A DNA stretch of 64,000 bases from Epiperipatus broadwayi (lineage: Eukaryota > Onychophora > Udeonychophora > Euonychophora > Peripatidae), in assembly GCA_028023455.1 (NCBI GenBank), contig JAQFVV010012572.1, positions 868,001 through 932,000 on the forward strand, given 5' to 3'. A program made the translations under genes and the position numbers. Shown in pieces: positions 12,201 through 27,200 of the stretch. The first letter of the stretch is position 1; each line of letters opens with the position of its first letter. The notes beneath the pieces are model-generated. The model had not been told where the DNA came from. It saw nothing but the letters and a program-made list of their open reading frames with translations, and did no database searches.

Positions 12201-15200
12201 TTGTCATTTTAAATTTTGAATTCAAGGATATGTTCTGTGATAATACTTCTTGATATAGTCTAGTATGAATAGCTAGCTGAAAGTATTAATTCTGGTGATA
12301 AATAAGTACATGGTTAATTCTTTCCTGTCTAATAATTTATGGATAAATTTATAGAAGATTACAATTTAAAAATATGATTAATTCAGTCAGGAGAGCAGAT
12401 AGACAAAGTAAAGATGGCAATATTCACAACTGATCCAAAAGTTTGTTTTTCTTAGCCAAGCTTTATTTTAAAATACACATAGCAATAGGTGTAGTATCAT
12501 ATTTACAGCAAGAGTATTGGACTGCTGGCTTTGTTCACATGAGTTATTATGATGATGATGATGTGATTCATCTGAATAGGAAACTAACATTTTGCAGTAT
12601 GGTCACTCTTTATAGGAAGTACTGGTCAGACTGAAACAAGACAACTAATGTATAAATCCTATGAAATCATATGGATATGTTTTACTTCATAAAAAAATAG
12701 TGGGTCCTGTTGAATAATAATGTCAATGAAAAACAGACTTAGTTTGAACTTTCCTTTCATTAAAGACTTCCCCATTGTTTCTACAACAATCATACAAACT
12801 CACAGTAGTAAATTTATTAGATACCATATGAATAATTATGTAAAATACCAGAAAAAGATAAGATTTATAAATTTAATACTGGAATTTATTGTCATCAGGG
12901 CCATAAATTATGGTGTGTAGATTTTTATTGTATTTTGTGGATAATCTATTGTAAAGGAGAAGATAAAACAATATTTTTGAATGTCCATCTGAAGAAATTT
13001 AGTCATCAAAAATTATCAATCTAAAGATCCAAGTTAGTTCTTTATATGCTGTGGAAAAATTGTTACCCATAGAAGATGTCTTGACACTTTCTGAAATTGC
13101 AAAATATTATATCTAGTTCTTCTTGAGGAATTTTTCTGTCACATGTTTAATTCTTGGAGTCATTTTGATGTTTTATCAAATGCTTAATTTCTGGTATTGT
13201 ATGTCTATGGATTATTGCCAATTTGCACTAAGAAAGATCTACCAATAGTATCAAGAGAGAATATTGTCACTGGATCTTAAGACCCTCTTTACTGGATCTG
13301 AACATCTTAGATGATGTGGCCAATAAACAGAATCTTAACATGTATAGTACAATTCAAAATAACATTTTAATAACCCAGATGATCAATCAAAATTTCATTT
13401 ATTCTATTAAATGTGTTAATGCTGTTGTTGCTTTCCTAACAAAATAAAAATTTAATCTAATCAAGATTGGAGTGTTTGTGTTCTGCAGAATGTGGAAAAA
13501 ATTTCAGTGAAAAGAAAACAATTGTAAAGTTGTGAACATCATATTAAGATCAAAATGAAAGCATGGATAATGATATGGATAACAAGACTAAAAACATGAT
13601 AAATACAGATTAAGTGCATCTGCCAAGTACAAAACTAATAAATGATTAAATATATCTTGCCAGCACAAAGTCAAAACCTGATAGATACAGATATAACTGG
13701 CCAGTATAAAGTTTAAAATATTACAAATAAAGATCAATTATATGTAGTAATAATGTTAACTGAGAAAATAAATATTGCTAATAGTGAAAAACTCTTCTGA
13801 ACAATAACCAGAACTAATTATCATAAAAGATATGAAACAAAATTTAAAATAGATTTCAAAAACATCTAAATATTATCTAAGTAAATATTACTTTAGTTAT
13901 TAAAAAAATAAATTCAGTTCTGATTTAACTCTGTTGTTGGTGATTTATCAGGTTTAACAAAGTAATACTACAAACACGATAAATATTTGATACAAGACAA
14001 AAGACGATATGAAATAATAAACAAACTAACATCAATATCTAAAAAATGATACCCACAAAATGGAAAGATGGTTATTTATTGAGTTAACACTTATTTCTTA
14101 TAATAGTTCTCCAGATATATATAAAATGAAATAAAGTGAAAAAATGTATAACTAATATTAAATGTTAAGCAAGGCAAAACTCTCCATACAGTAGTGCCAC
14201 CCTGTGCCAACCAGAGTAATCAATGGATGCCAGAAGGCTTGAGCATAAAATCCCTATCTAGTGCCTACTCATCCAATATCCCCAAACTAGTTTCTGGCTT
14301 GTGTCCTTTGTCAGTGAAAAGCCTTGGATCTGAGAGCACTGCAGCTAGATTTTAGGATCTAATGCAACCCTCCAGAAGCCACCTTTTATCTCTACTTAAC
14401 TACAAAACTATGAGAATGAAATTGAAAACACAATAATATTTTCAATCTAAGCTCAATAGGAGATAAATGAGACACTTCGTTTCAATGTTCACAATAGTAT
14501 TTAATAATATTAAGTTATTTTATCTTGTAAATGCTTCACTTGACATCATAATAATATTAATAATAAATTATTATAACTTTTTTTTAAATTCTTCATTAAA
14601 TTGGACAAATTTTAATAATTTTATTTATAATTGTGAAAAGAAACAAATAAAATAATTTCTTTTTTTTTTTTTTCAAAATAATCTTTATTTGCACAAAAAG
14701 TAAAATATACATTTAGAGTTCATGTTTATAATCATGTCTGCTGACACATTAAAATAATTTCTTTGATTTTTTTTTTTAAAAAAAAAAGACAATAATAGAT
14801 TTTTCTAAAAACATTCTTTTTTTGAAATTAAAGTATTTGATATATTTCTTTAATTGTAGTTTTGTTTCATTTCAAAATAATGAAATTCCTAATGTTAATT
14901 GAAAGTCTATTTGTTAATATAATACCTGATGTTTTTATTGAATTTTATGAATTTTGTCAATTTATTTGTATAATAAATCATTATAACTCATTTTTGCTTT
15001 TAAAAGTTGTCAAATAATACTATAGAAAATATAAAAGGCTTCTGCAAGCTCAAAAAAGTTAAATAGTATTTGCAGTATTAGGAATAAAAAAAATGAGCCA
15101 TGGATGAGATGAAATCTACTATTACTGTTGCTACTCACAATCCTGCAATAACAATCAGTTAAGAAATTCTTTGATTATTTTCTGTCCATCCTTCATGAAT

Positions 15201-17724
15201 TATCATTCATGGAATTTAAGTCAAGCATAAATTACAAGCGTCATGAAAAAGCTAAGGAAAATTTCATAAATATAAATTACATGAGTAATTTATTGAGAAT
15301 TCTATTTGCTTGTATAAACTACAAGTTACGTGGAAAGCTTATACAGAATTCTATCTCAAACATAAAAGAAAATTTCTAATGAATTTATAGCTTCTTTACT
15401 GCCTAAATGTGATTGGTGTGATTTGCATATATTGATTTAAATATATCTCTTAATTATAAAACATCACATGAGCACCATTTGTTTTGCTTACATAACCTGT
15501 TAAAATAACAAATTCCATCCAAGAGTGCTGCCAAATGCAAGTCATAGTAATCAATGGATGCAAGAAGGTTTGTGCATAAAATTTCTATCTAGTGCCTATT
15601 TACCCAATATTTTCAGACTAGTTTCTAGCTTATGACTTTCATCAGTGAAAAGTCTTGGAATTGAGGACACTGCACCTAGATTCTAGGATATAATGCAACT
15701 CTCCAGCAGCCACCAAAATTTAGATGCTGAAATAGATTCAGGTCTGTATGACTATACAAGTAAATTAGTTTGGATTAAAAACATTATTGTGTTTTCATCT
15801 TGAGCTCATAGCTTTATAGTTAACTAAATAAATAAAAGATATCTGCTGGAACACTGCATTAGATCCTAAGATCTAGGTGGAGTGCTTTCAGATTCAAGAC
15901 TCCTCCCTAATGAAAGCCACAAGCTAGAAACTAGTCTAAGGATATTGTATGAGTAGGTACTAGATAGGGATTTTGTGCACAAACTTTCTTGCATCCATTG
16001 ATTACTATGGCTTGCACTTGGTGGCACTACTGTATAGAGATCTTGATATCTCTTAATTAATTAAATGCTTAAGTTTGAACTTGCTTATTAATTTTATTTC
16101 ATAATGATTTTTTGTTTACGTTTCAAAAAAAAAAATTACTCTTTATCAAATCTTTATGTTTTAGGTACATTTTATTAAAAGCAAAACTTCAAATAATGGA
16201 ATTAATCTTGAAAATAGAATATCAATTTTGAAAATAAAAAATGATAATGTTAGCACAAAAAAATTTATATCAGCCTTCAATCAAAACAATGTATTTAATA
16301 AAATAAAAACTTATTCTTCATCAAATTTTTATATTTTAAATAAATTCTGTTAGCGTAATAATTTCTAAAAATGAAAATAATCTTAGAAATATTAAGAATC
16401 AACTTTCTACTTTAGACGCTCTTACATTTGTATAGATAAAATTAATTCTAAGCTATTCAAAAACAAGATTGGGGTTCCTCAATGTGGAATATTAGCTCCT
16501 TTACTTTTTAATGTTTTCATGTGTGATCTTGGTCAAAACATTAAAAAAGGTATGATACTTACCTGTGCAGATGATTGTAAATTATTTAAAAGAATTAGTA
16601 CATATGATGGTCATATTAATCTTCAAGCAGATATTGTTTATTTCAAAGAATGGTGTAAATTTAATAATACAAAAATAAATATAAGTAAAACATGTATTGA
16701 CTCTTACACCAATAAAACAGATAGATCTGTTTATCATTATAAAATTGAGGAAGATATTATTATATACAAAGAAGTTGTTTCTGATCTAGGAATTATATTT
16801 TGTAATCATTTTACTTTTAATGAGCATATAAAATATATTATGAGTAAAGCATATAGACGGATGGGATGTATTTTGAGATTTGTCAGAGATTTATCTCCTT
16901 ATATAAATATTGTTTTTTATATAGCGCAATGTTTTTTATAAATTATAATAACAATGTAGCTTAAACCATGGCACATGCGCTTTACAGATGGAATGATATT
17001 TATAATGAATACTCTCCTTTCCAAACATAAGGTAAAGTCTTTTTAAAAGATAGAATGAATCCACTCTATCTTTTATCACCCAAGCTATATGTATGGGCCA
17101 ATCTGAAGCATTTGGAACTGAGAGCATGAAGATTTTAATTGTCACTTTAAATTACTTATTATATGATTTTATAATACATGCTATTTTATAATACATGCTA
17201 ATGTAGAGAAAAGATTTATTATGCTAATAAAGGGGAAAAATTAAATCTTAAAACAATACTAACTGAAAGAAGACTAAATAAAGATATGGTATTCTTAAAA
17301 AAGTTAATTGATGGAAAAGTTGTTGTTAATGAGTGTATATCTAAAATTGAATTAACAGTGCCTTCTAATTTATTAAGGGAAGTGTAAATCTGTTATTAAC
17401 AGATTTCAAAAGTTATATAATCAAAAATTCAATAACATTGATATTTTTTGTGATTACTTTATAAATGATATTAAAAAGAAATTGAATTTACTGTAGATAA
17501 CATGTATTTATATACATGGATAACATGTATTTATATATATTTTTTATATTTTGATTATGAATTGTAGTTTTCTTTATTGTATATTTTTATTAAAATATTA
17601 ATATATTGAACAATGTTTTGTTTATTGTATATTTATTTTGTAATTATTAATAATGTATGAATATTTACTTGTGAATTCTGTTAAAACAAGTGTTGAAATG
17701 CACATAATAAATAAGAATTGAATA

Positions 17725-17823
<99 letters not shown>

Positions 17824-18103
17824 TTGTTTTTTTTGTTTTTTTTTATTATTTTGTTATGTGTTTTATATTTATCCCTTTTATTTATTTGTTATTTTTAATG
17901 TCTTAATAATAATTGTTTATCTGCTGATGTTTAATTTTACTTTAGATTTTTAAATGTGTTAATTATCTTTTATTAAAATATGGCACATACTTATATTAAT
18001 AATTTATCATTTAAACTCATTTATGTATTTATATATTTGTTATGGTGCAATACTGTAATTGGCTTTATGCTGTAGTTTTGTACGGTAAATAAAAATGAAT
18101 TGA

Positions 18104-18166
<63 letters not shown>

Positions 18167-18174
18167 TCTTTTTC

Positions 18175-18237
<63 letters not shown>

Positions 18238-21200
18238 ATATATTAACTATTTACTAAATATTATTAAAAATACCAACACTGCAATTTGAGTAAGCTGAAA
18301 GAATTTGTTCCCATTGACTGAGTTCTGTATCTGAATATGAAAAATCTGTAGATGAATATGCAAGTATATTGATTGGATCTTATTTAGAGGGGAGAGATCA
18401 TCCTAATACATTTCTTATCTCTAGGAATGTGTACATAGTAGGAGTAATAGCTTAACTATTGTTATATATAAATATGAACATAATCAACACTGATTACATA
18501 ATCATCACTACCATTGGAATAGAATTGCATCACTTCTATTTATAGTACAATATTTGGCAACTCAAAGAAGACTAAATGGATGATCATCATTGATAGGTAT
18601 GCACTTTTCCTATATCATTACAATATATAAAATAATGCAGTCATTAAATAATTTACTGTATGAAAAAAATCTCTCTTCCTACAGAGAAGTAATGAAGGAA
18701 AATCAATAACTTCAGAAAATATCAGATGAGAATTAGGATTTTTTTTTGCTTTGTTTTGTTTTGTTTTACATTGTAGCAAAATATTTATTTACTTAGTAAT
18801 TGAATAACTAGTTAGATTGTCTATGCTCTGGCTACCTGTAGAAAAAATCTAATCTTGCTTCGACCTTGAAAGTATTTCCAAATTTTATCCACATTTAAAT
18901 TCCAATAATAGTCATGCCAGATAGATGCATGAACCACTACACCATGTAACCCTTTAATATGTAAGTATGCATATACCTATATTTAATGAAATAGAGTGGA
19001 ACAATTGGGTTCTTGATCATTCTTTGTGATAGTTTACCAATGCTTGTCACCTGCTAGAAAACCAAATCATGTAGATAATTAAGATCATTTAAATATTACA
19101 TTTTGCTGATATAAAGTTAAAAATACAATTTATAACATTAAATATTAATATCATAATAAATCATATTGAAGATAAATAAGTTCATATTAATGATCAATAA
19201 TTATTTGAACTTTTTTTTTTTTTTTTTAGAGTTTATGTGAAAACTTCAAACATCTCTAATGCTAATGAAGGATTATTTGCCAAAACGGATTTACCTGGAA
19301 ATCTAGTGGTTTCATTTTACAATGGAATTAGAACAACTCATAAAGTGGTATTCTATTTGTTTTTATGTATTGTAATAATTCTTTATTTCTTTTCTTGTTT
19401 AAATTAATTCTATATTTAAACAGTGTTTTGCATGCTGGCATTGTTTATTAATTTTGTTTATATATTATTTAGATTTATGGAAAAAAGTTAAATCTGTAAA
19501 CATTATTATGATATTTCACAAGCCAGATTTCCAGAGAATCATTTAAACGAATTTGAGATGCCCCTTTCCCATATTAATGCCTATCTATTTTTTCAGATAA
19601 AAATAGATTAGCTTTGATATAAGAAAGATGTATTATTTGCAAGTTCATTTAAATGATTATTTGGAAATCTGGTTTGTAACTTATCATAATAACAGTTTTG
19701 GATTTGATTATCAGTATTGTATATTTAATAAGTTGTATTTCATTTGCAGGCTTATTAAAATTTTCTGAGAATTGTAAGGATCTAAAAGTATTTTGTTGTT
19801 GTTGTTATACGAATTAAACTTTATTAATTAAAATGTAATCTATTTGATAAATTCTCAAGACTAATTCTAAGTAATTTGAATATGAATGGGGGGGGGGAGT
19901 AGCGTTTGTCTGAATGGCTGTCTTAATCAGTGACATTAATCACTTTATTGTTTTTATATTTAAAAATATGGTACCAAAAATATTATTTATTTTTATTTAT
20001 TCAAACAAAAGTGATATGTATTTATATATTGGACTGTTTTCATCATTTAATATAAGTATTGAATGTCTTTCAAATATATTCAACTATTAGTAATAGCACA
20101 CAGGTTAGTATATGCACACCGTTTCGAGACATATTATTCTCCCTGCTTCTTTGGGTATTGTTAGCCTGACCAGTGACAATACTAGATGGAAATTGAACCT
20201 GGACCCTTAGATTCTTGAGTGTTGAATTTTAAGGTAATGCTCTAACCAACTGAGCCATAGTTTACAATAATTAAAGATTGGAAATGAGAGAAAATAACTT
20301 TATCAGGCTGTATTTAAATTGTTTAATTCTGCTGCATGGACTTAGTATGGAAACATATTTCTTTGTGATATCAAAATTTCAATAATAGCATTCAATGATA
20401 TTATTATATTGAATCATTTAATATTACAGAATTATATGGTTCCATTGATAAATTAGATTCCACAAAAATTATTGACCAAGCACTAACAAATAAGAGAATT
20501 AGCCATTATATTATAAACTTTATTATTGATAATTTAAAGTTTATTAAAAGACTATTGTTATTTCTTTCAAAGAAAAATATTTTAAAATTACCAAAAATTA
20601 ACTCATGGGCCTGCCTTTACTTGCCCAGATTTATAGCTTTGCTTTGTCTATATATGACAACAATATTTTTAATGCTTGTAATATTACAGGTATTAAAATC
20701 ATGAGATATATTGATGACATTTTTCTTTATCAACATGAAAATAGTGTAAATTGTCTTTTGAATAAATAATTGAAAAAGTATGAAGATATTAAATATTTTG
20801 ATGTATCTATGATAAGAGTTGTAGATTCATTAAATTATAAATTGTTAATTAAGCCATTATAAGGAAAGGGATAAATATATACTATAAATCAAAAATATCA
20901 TTCTTATATAAAATGGCAAATCTTAGAACTTTTTTATTTCATAAGAAGATGTGTTATTATAAAAATAATAAATTACAAAATATTGAAAAATTTTACAAAA
21001 AAATGGAGTTGAGTATAAAAGTAAACAAATTTTCTATATTTTATGACAATAAAATATATTAATTTAAAAAACCAAATCATTAATAACAAAAAACTAGATA
21101 TCTTCCATATGTTCCAAATACTCATGCTATATTTATTAAAAATATATATGGAAAATTATATTGTTTTTCATTTTGTGTTTATCTAATATTTATAGATTGA

Positions 21201-24200
21201 TGAATGATTCAAAAAAGTTTGATATCTATGAAACCAAAAAGTAATATTGTGCAGCAAATTAAATGTAAATGCAACACTTCATATATTGGAAATCAAGATG
21301 TAACATTGAGAAATAGTTTTTAAAATATCAGTTTTTATACAAATATATAAAAAAGGAAAAATAATAATAATTTAGTAACAGCATTTGCTTTTCTTTTTGA
21401 TCATGAAAAACAACATGTAATTTTACTTTCGATTTTGACCTGGTTAATATTAGGAGTATTCATGAAGAAAGAAACTAACCACTAAACATCACATGATCAC
21501 CATTTCTATACTAGCACATAATTGTTGTAAACAAAGGCAAAACTCTCCATACAGTGCTCTCAGATCCAAGGCTCCTCACTGATGATGGCCACAAGCCAGA
21601 AACTAGTCTGGGGATATTGGATGAGTAGGCACTAGATAGGGATTTTATGCACAAGCCTTCTGGCATCCATTGATTACTCTCTTTGGCACAGGGTGGCACT
21701 ACTGTATGGAGAGTTTTGCCTTTGTTAAGAAATAAACTAATAAAAGACTATAAAAAGGCAATCTTTATAAACAGAAATAGAAACCATAATAAAAGGAAAA
21801 TTAGAGAAGCAATCTTTATAAATAGAATAGGAAATCTAATTAATAAACAAAGTGCAATGAATCTTGGGATATCACATATTTATTTCTAGAATATTTAAAG
21901 TATTTGGTACTTGACAATGTTATGAAAGTAACAAAGTACAGTACTGTTCTATTATCTGGTGTCAGCCACTTGATGGCATTATTGCTATGCAAAAACACAG
22001 AAATATAATGGTACTTATGCATTTTTATAATTATTATTTTGAAATATTCATTATTACCACTAATGCTTTAGAAATATGTTTATTTATAAATATATTGATT
22101 TATATTTATTGCAATTTTTATTGAAAAACATTTTTATTCAATATGTATATATTAATTTATATATTATTAAATGGAAATGGCATACATCCAGCCCAGCTTT
22201 ATTTCAATCTCTTAATTCTTTCCATGATGTCAAGATATTTGTTTCTTCTCTCCCTCATGTATGTTGCTTTTGATAACTTTTTATTACCCCCATCGTACAT
22301 TTCTCCATACTTTATTTAGTGGTCTGAAGTCTCTTTATAATTGTTCTTCTGTTAAGTGTCCAAGATCTCAGATCTATAATTAAGATCCTATAAAACAATT
22401 CTATTTTTTTTTTCAAACAATGTAATGTATTTCCCTCTCCACAACAATTGCAAGAGGAAAGAAAAAACAACATACAATCAAAACGTATAAAATAATGTTT
22501 AGGGAAACAAAATTTATTTACAATAATAATAGAGAAAAAATAAATACTGACCCTATATTTGTTATCTACATAACTAGCTAGAAATGATTACAGCATTTAT
22601 TGCTACTGCTAAATTTCTGAATTCTCTTGAGTTCCCGCAAATTCGTTTTTCTTTAGATTCTACAAAATTTGCTACTCTTAATGTTCTACTCCCTAAACAA
22701 TATTATACACTTGGTAGCCCTTGAGACTTACAATAAATAATATCAATATGATCAGTAAAAACCCTAGCCGGCTTTCAGTACCTTCAGATCAGTGTTTGGG
22801 TTCTCCTCCCTCACTGATCTTCTTTACAAAACCATTAAACTTCAAAATTCTGAACGTTAGGAGTCCATTCTATTGATGGCACACACAGCAACAAAAAAGC
22901 GTCAATGTTCTTCAAAATGTAGTTTATATAGTCCTCTGTCTTTATTCCTTCTTTCCAGATTTCTCAGTGCACTCACCGGATATTCTATTATCATTTCCAT
23001 ACCTATTTCTTCTATCAGTTGTCGATGTTTATCTGTAATCCTTTTTTTCTTATCATTAAATTAGTCCAACGTTTTAAATATAACATTTCACAAGTTTTTA
23101 CTTATACATTCTATTATAGTTATTATCTCCATTTACTTAAAATTCTTTACATTTTTCACTTATGATTCTTTTTCTTCTTTCAGATTTAAATGCTACTTTT
23201 CATATTTTACATTAGTTACTTTTACTTCTGGAGTAATTTTTTCTGTTTACTTTTATACTTATTTGTATAAAAATATAACAACACATAGACATATTTCCTT
23301 TTAATATTAAGTTATTTCTATCAAAAGTGCTCTATTAAAATTTAAATCAATGATTAATCTATTATGTTTCCCGTTAGTAGTAATAATATAATCAAGATAT
23401 TTGTGTTGTTCACTTTGGAGTTATCTTTAATTCTACTTTCTTACTTTCATCTGATCACTCTTGCAACGTTTCTTAAAGATCTGAAACATTACTTTCGAAA
23501 TAAACCTCATTATCAGCAAAATATAACATACTTAAATAATACTCAAGCATTTTTATTTTCTCAGTTCTTTTTAATACACAAAATACTTTCTTGTCGATCT
23601 AATCCAATAAACTTTTGACTTATGGAATTACCCTGTCATGCATCTTTATCACTGTTCATCTTTTTAGTACCACCATGGAATTTAAATCACTGTTTTTGCA
23701 TTTTAATAAATATTCTTCAGAATATGATGATTCAAAGTTTTAATCATTGTAGAAATGCATATAGAATTAAATGACTTCATAATTTGTAAATCCAAAGCAT
23801 AACAGCAACTCATTTATTGGTCTTTTCTATAACTTTTCTCAGTGCTTGGATCTAATCCACTGCCCTAAAAATACTTTTAATTCAGCTTGTCCTTTTGGTT
23901 GATTTAAATCCAAAGTTTGCTGTAGATGAGTTGTAATCATTTTGGTAAAAATTTTGTGTAAGACTGTTAAAAGACTGATAGGTCTGTAATTTCTAATATC
24001 TTCTTTATCATGTTTCTTGAATATCAATATTAGCATTGCATTTGTTTTACCGACATGTTTTTGATTTTTTTCTCATGCTTCTTTTAAGATATCAATAATA
24101 ACTCCATCATATACTGAAGATTTTCCCTTCTTCATGGATTCAATTGCATATTTCACCTTTTTATTCAAAATTCTGTCCTAGATAATTTGGTGGTGGTAGA

Positions 24201-27200
24201 ATGGCATTTGAACTCAAAAATTCCTGAGCAATAAAACCATTCAGTTGTTTATTTATTTAAAATGTTTAGCAATTCGAGAGATGTAGTAATTGTGGTGATC
24301 AATGTTTTCTTGCTATTATTAGATATAATTCTTTATAAAAAAATTTCTACATATTTCATGACATTATCCCTATTTTTTATTAATATTTGTTTTCTTATTA
24401 TTGCTGAAATAATTTTTCTACTAACAACAGGATGTGTCAGCAGGGATTTTGGATGGTTCTTAGAATTCAAAATGGCTGTGAGCACATACTAAATCAATAC
24501 CAATTTTTCTTAATGGATTATTTTTAAATATTTTCATATTTGTTCTTTCTATTTGCATTTTTGCAGGTGTTTTTTTGTACTATCTATCTTTGTGGCCTTT
24601 TTTATTAGTGTCAATTACCTTCTTGATGATCTCCATTATTTTGAACCATCTTCAAATCTCTTGATATTTTAAAATGATTATCAAGTTCCAATTAAAATTC
24701 TTTGAAGTGGTTCTTAAATTAGGAATCTTATTGCTAATATTGTCTCTTTAATAATTTTTGTGGCATTAACATGTATCTTACATCTAACCAATCAATGGCC
24801 ATCTCTTTTATTGAATTTGTTAAGAACATTACATTCTTAAAATGCATATTTTCTGTTAGTTAAAATATAATCCAATTCTCTTATAGCTTCATTTAGATAT
24901 TTCTATGTCCATTTCTGTTTAGCATTTCTCCCAAGGAAAAATCCATAAAATATCATTTTTCTTTTTCTGCAAATTCCACAAGCATGTATCCTTTCTCGTT
25001 TCTGTCACTATAACCAAATTTATAACAAGTTTTATTTTTTAATAATTTTTCAATTCTGGCATTAATCTTTTTTATGGCAATTTTAAATGTTGATGTTGTA
25101 AATTTATATAAAATTCTCTACTTTTTCATCATAATAAAAATCTGTTGGGACATAAATCTGAATTATCTGCATTTGGTATCTTTTTTTAAAATTAAATCTT
25201 GCCACTTGATGCACCATCAATTTCCGCATTACTGTCCACATTTATATTGTTTTTCTAATAACTATATCATTATAATAAAATACATGGTTACATTTCAAAT
25301 CAATTGTTTTTTCACCTTTTTTTACAATTTCACAAGTTCAATAATGTTTTAATAATAGACAGATCCCCCCCCCCATTCATGTAATCTTCCTATCTGTAGT
25401 ATAAGATAGTAAAATAAATAATCATCATTGAATTGCAGTCACAAACATGATATTGTTATCACTCTCTGCCTTTGGCCACAAGCCACTGCCTTGTTTAATA
25501 ACTTTATAGTCTCCTGAGAATAAAGACCATAATTCAGATTTCTCTCTTAATTATAAATATATATATATAAATTATTTGCAGACACATTTATTTTGCCTTT
25601 AACAAAATTCAACCGATATTTCAGTTAAGAACTATCAAATAATTGAGAAGAAAAACCATGATCTTTCTTGATTTTAAACTCAGAGATAAGCTAGTACCAT
25701 GTTGTTGATGCATGTTGGTGAAAGTCCATCCAATGAATAATCCTGTAGTAATAACAGCCACAATTACAAAAACAAAGTGGATATTAGAAATTTTCTCTGC
25801 TTAGTTCCTTTAAAGCCTCAAAAAAATCAAGGGCTTCTTTCCAGTTAGCAATAAAATTCCTTTCTGCAGCTAAAATAAAATATATGGTTGCTTTTATTAT
25901 CATATAATTTTATTGTTTTTTTATATGTATACTTATTTAAACCCAGTGGTACTTCTAATTCAAGTTATTTAAAGTTTTTAAATAGAAAAAAAGCATGAAA
26001 CTTTTTTTTGCTATATGCATGTTTATTTCTGACACTGATGGTGTATTTGACAGATTGGAAAGATTAGTTATTCAACTCAATAGCAGATACCAAATGCAGA
26101 TAATTCAAATTTATGTCCCAACAAGTTCTTATAGTGATGAAGTAGTAGAGGATTTTTATATGGACATACAAAAAGCTTTTGATCAGACTAAACATTTTAA
26201 AATTGTTATGGGAGACTTTAATGCCAGAATTGGTAAACAATTGAAAGATGAAAGTGCTGTAGTTAAATTTGGTTATGGTAATAAAAATGAGAGAAGACAT
26301 AGACTTATAGAGTTTGCAGAAAAAGAAAAACTTTATATTATAAATTTTTTTTTTGAAAAAAATGTTAAAAAGAAATGGACATGCAAGCAGCAAATAAAGA
26401 TACAGCAAAAATGGATTACATTTTGACTAACAGAAAATACATATTTCAAGATCGTAATATTCTTAATAAATACAACCCAGGAAATGATCATCAATTAGTG
26501 AGATGTAAGATACATGCTAACGCAAACTAGAAAGTTGAAAAATTATTAAGAAAAACAATATTCACAGTTGATATTTCTTATCTTCAGAAACACTATAATG
26601 AATTTAAATTAGAACTTGCAAATCGTTTTCAAATATTAGCAGATTTTGAAAATGATTCAGATTTGAATGACATTAATAGGAAAATAACAGATATACTTTT
26701 AAAAACTGCAACAAAGACAGCTGGTAGAAAAAAACAGCAATTGACCAATAAAATTTCTGAGACTAGAGAATTTATGAAGAAAAGAAGAAATGTAAAAATA
26801 TATAAAAATGATGCATTAAGAAGAAATAAATACCTCAAATTTTGTAAATGGTACAAAAAAGAGTTGATAATGATATAAGAGAGTATAATTGTGAAGTAGT
26901 AAGAAGAGCTATATAAGAAAATAAGTCTCAATAGTGTAAAACAACATTTTGGTATTTGTAGGAAACTTATATTTGCAAATAAGAAAAACGATGAAACTAT
27001 TACTAAAAAGAGAGATGACATTATAAAATGGGTAGAAGACTTTCTATCAAGAATTATACATTAATAAAGAACAAGTACCACCAACAACTCTTATATCTTC
27101 TGAATTGTCCAGGATTTTAAATGAAGTGAGATATGCAATTAAATTTATGAAAAAGAGAAAAGTTCCAAGTAATGATATCTTTAAAGAAGCAGGTAAAGAA

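Larger units (their letters stand above)
6219..19229 (+). other. SETD7: SETD7 intron, about 13.0 kb
   Basis: Bounded by GTAAGT and a long T-tract plus AG. It contains two hAT-type elements, three LINE copies, foldback repeats, a SINE and (ATT)n arrays, described separately. Confidence 0.85.

Noticed and set aside
16936-17145. 69-codon minus-strand ORF
   Set aside because: Overlaps LINE sequence read on the other strand and has no motif.
17718-17906. 62-codon ORF with about 30 consecutive Tyr
   Set aside because: It is a translation of the (ATT)n microsatellite.
20188-20260. tRNA gene
   Set aside because: A and B boxes are present, but I see no clean acceptor stem and a non-tRNA body follows; it is a SINE.
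26629-27021. 130-codon minus-strand ORF, hydrophobic
   Set aside because: Antisense shadow of Lys/Asn-rich RTE coding sequence; the apparent membrane segments arise from complementary A-rich codons.
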